Shown piece by piece: positions 62,716-64,000 of a stretch of 64,000 bases of DNA. The stretch comes from Ephydatia muelleri (taxonomy: Eukaryota; Porifera; Demospongiae; Spongillida; Spongillidae). The stretch is taken from contig JABACO010000026.1 in assembly GCA_013339895.1 (NCBI GenBank), positions 477,355 through 541,354 on the forward strand, read 5' to 3'. Position 1 is the first letter of the stretch, and the number at the start of each line of letters is the position of its first letter. The position numbers and the translations under genes are program-made. The notes under the pieces were generated by a model that was given only the letters and a program-made list of their open reading frames with translations, had not been told where the DNA came from and did no database searches.

Positions 62716-62890
62716 TACCCTCAACAGTGTGGGGAGGGTAAGGCCACGTTCTATGATGCGATGATCTTCACGAATGCATAGGACAGCAGCAAGAAGGGAA
62801 GCATTGGAGAGATGAGTGCAGCAAAAGGAATTAGGTTTGTCATTCTTGGTGGAAATCATGTCAGCCAAGCGCCTTAACACTCGCAAGTCA
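62716..62890 (-). CDS. Possible internal exon of unknown gene
   Basis: A minus-strand open stretch reads NDLRVLRRLADMISTKNDKP, then CCTHLSNASLLAAVLCIRED and ERGLTLPTLLR, ending at a strong donor (GAGG|GTAAGA). The composition is that of a folded, helical protein and not of a repeat. I do not recognise the family and could not find neighbouring exons in the window. It could also be a transposon piece. Confidence 0.3.
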
Positions 62891-63230
62891 TTCCTCCAGT
62901 TTTAGAAACAATGGTATATAGACGCTATGCTCAACCTCTTTCACCTGTTGACTGTGTTGTCTTCTTATCTTATTCATGTTGCTGGTAAATCCATGTAACG
63001 GTAGCTTGGAGTCCTGTATGTTACTATATGATGTGTGCATGCTTCCATTATTTTGCATGTTACAAAGCAACCTCATATTTTTTGTCCCGTTTCCTTTCCC
63101 CAAAATCTTGATTTCTGCTATTTTACACTGAAACCAGCTTTCTCGCTGGAGAATGGTTTTCTTAATTATTTTTATCATTATTTGATGTCACTGTAACATC
63201 TCCTCTTTACCCAGCCATTCATGCAGATCA

Positions 63231-63509
63231 TCTGGTGCAGCTCCTGCGGCAGCGGAGACCCGCAAGCTTCTCACCAATGGTCCCAAATGTCAGGAATTGG
63301 GGTGGAAGTGCATTCCCTTAGCTGTCGAGACGTTCTGTAACTGGGGTAAGGAGGCTCATCTCACATTCTCTAGGTTGGCATCCCACCTTACCATCAGCTT
63401 GTCCTCTCCCAAACCTTCCATCTTGATGGACATTTACAGTAGGATGAACTTCACCTTGGTCAGGTCCATTGCCAGAGCCATCTTGGCAAGGGAGTTCCTG
63501 CCCTCGTGA
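63231..63509 (+). pseudogene. C-terminal fragment of a LINE-type reverse-transcriptase ORF
   Basis: The frame reads KCQELGWKCIPLAVETFCNW, then GKEAHLTFSRLASHLTISLS, ending in a TGA at 63507-63509. The ELGW-x-CIPLAVE-x-WG-x-EA-x-FSRLA pattern is familiar from the very end of non-LTR retroelement polyproteins in invertebrates. No upstream RT domain is present, so this is a 5'-truncated insertion, as usual for LINEs. Confidence 0.6.
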
Positions 63510-64000
63510 CTTGACTTTATTTGTGGGTGTATGATTATGTAATAATATTAATATATAATCACAAAATAATTATGTATTTCAAAATCAAAAAATACAATCA
63601 TCATTGGTAAAGTAATACTGCCAGATTGATAATGAGAGATGGATTAAGAAGCTAATAACGTGGCCTCTTTGACGCTTCAAATTGTCAAACTGCGCGTCAT
63701 CTATAGGGTCCAGCCGTTTACATCAGGCCACAATTATTAGTAACGCACCCCTCCTCATCATGCAATCCCCCCTCCTCCCTCCTGCCCATGCATCATCTCC
63801 ATAAACAAGGTTTCATTTTATATGTTACATTTGCATGGTAATTGGTGAGCATACAGATTAACAGTTTATACTGTCTGCTAATGTATTATGCTTGCTACAC
63901 TGAAAATTAAAGCATTAGTCAGTGGCGTTTATCCACAGGTTTAACCTCGTGTTATCTTTTTAAAATAACATCTTGGAGACGTTTTTATTGATGTCATTCT
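63510..64000. other. Right-edge spacer
   Basis: AT-rich sequence following the LINE fragment. Nothing recognised. Confidence 0.35.

Overview
The window is eukaryotic and animal. Genes are split by short GT-AG introns, spacers are long and full of microsatellites, and the recognisable genes are metazoan: a V-ATPase a subunit, a sperm-flagellum microtubule inner protein (SPMIP4/C7orf31 type), a sphingosine-1-phosphate lyase, a ROCO-like GTPase with CARD-like domains, and a somatomedin-B class B GPCR. A degenerate TKL-type kinase, small exons and a dense mix of DNA transposons suggest an early-branching animal, most likely a sponge. That assignment is inference.

Layout. 1-2.6 kb: 5' part of a V-ATPase subunit a gene (minus), running off the left edge. 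2.6-4.4 kb: shared upstream region with one small doubtful ORF. 4.4-7.4 kb: complete four-exon SPMIP4-like gene (plus). 8.05-8.94 kb: kinase pseudogene. 10.1-15.3 kb: four-exon ROCO/CARD gene (minus). 16-22.6 kb: repeat zone with minisatellites, MITEs and a decayed Ginger/Gypsy-type integrase with a PHD-like finger. 22.65-26.3 kb: copy A of a RAG1-like element (minus). 28.0-33.5 kb: sphingosine-1-phosphate lyase (minus, 5' end not found). 34.5-40.6 kb: repeats, one unassigned ORF, hairpin elements and a large inverted repeat. 40.6-47.6 kb: two full-length Ginger1-type transposons (integrase plus Ulp1-like protease) with matching termini and 4-bp target duplications. 47.8-50.4 kb: intronless SMB-GPCR. 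51-52.4 kb: a foldback element, an unoccupied paralogue of the second Ginger insertion site, and a perfect 44-bp palindrome. 52.8-55.7 kb: copy B of the RAG1-like element, with a P-element-like transposase fragment behind it. 56-64 kb: a small membrane ORF, a 1.15-kb CA-rich satellite, a nested foldback element, and a LINE-type ORF fragment at the right edge.

The host genes are functionally unrelated housekeeping, ciliary, signalling and immune-like genes; I see no co-regulated cluster. The main biological interest lies in the mobile DNA. The two RAG1-like copies together show N-terminal zinc, RING and core-like blocks in the same order as vertebrate RAG1. The Ginger1 pair has exact ends, target duplications and a paralogous empty site within the same window. 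All homology calls are from reading translations by eye; no database search was run.
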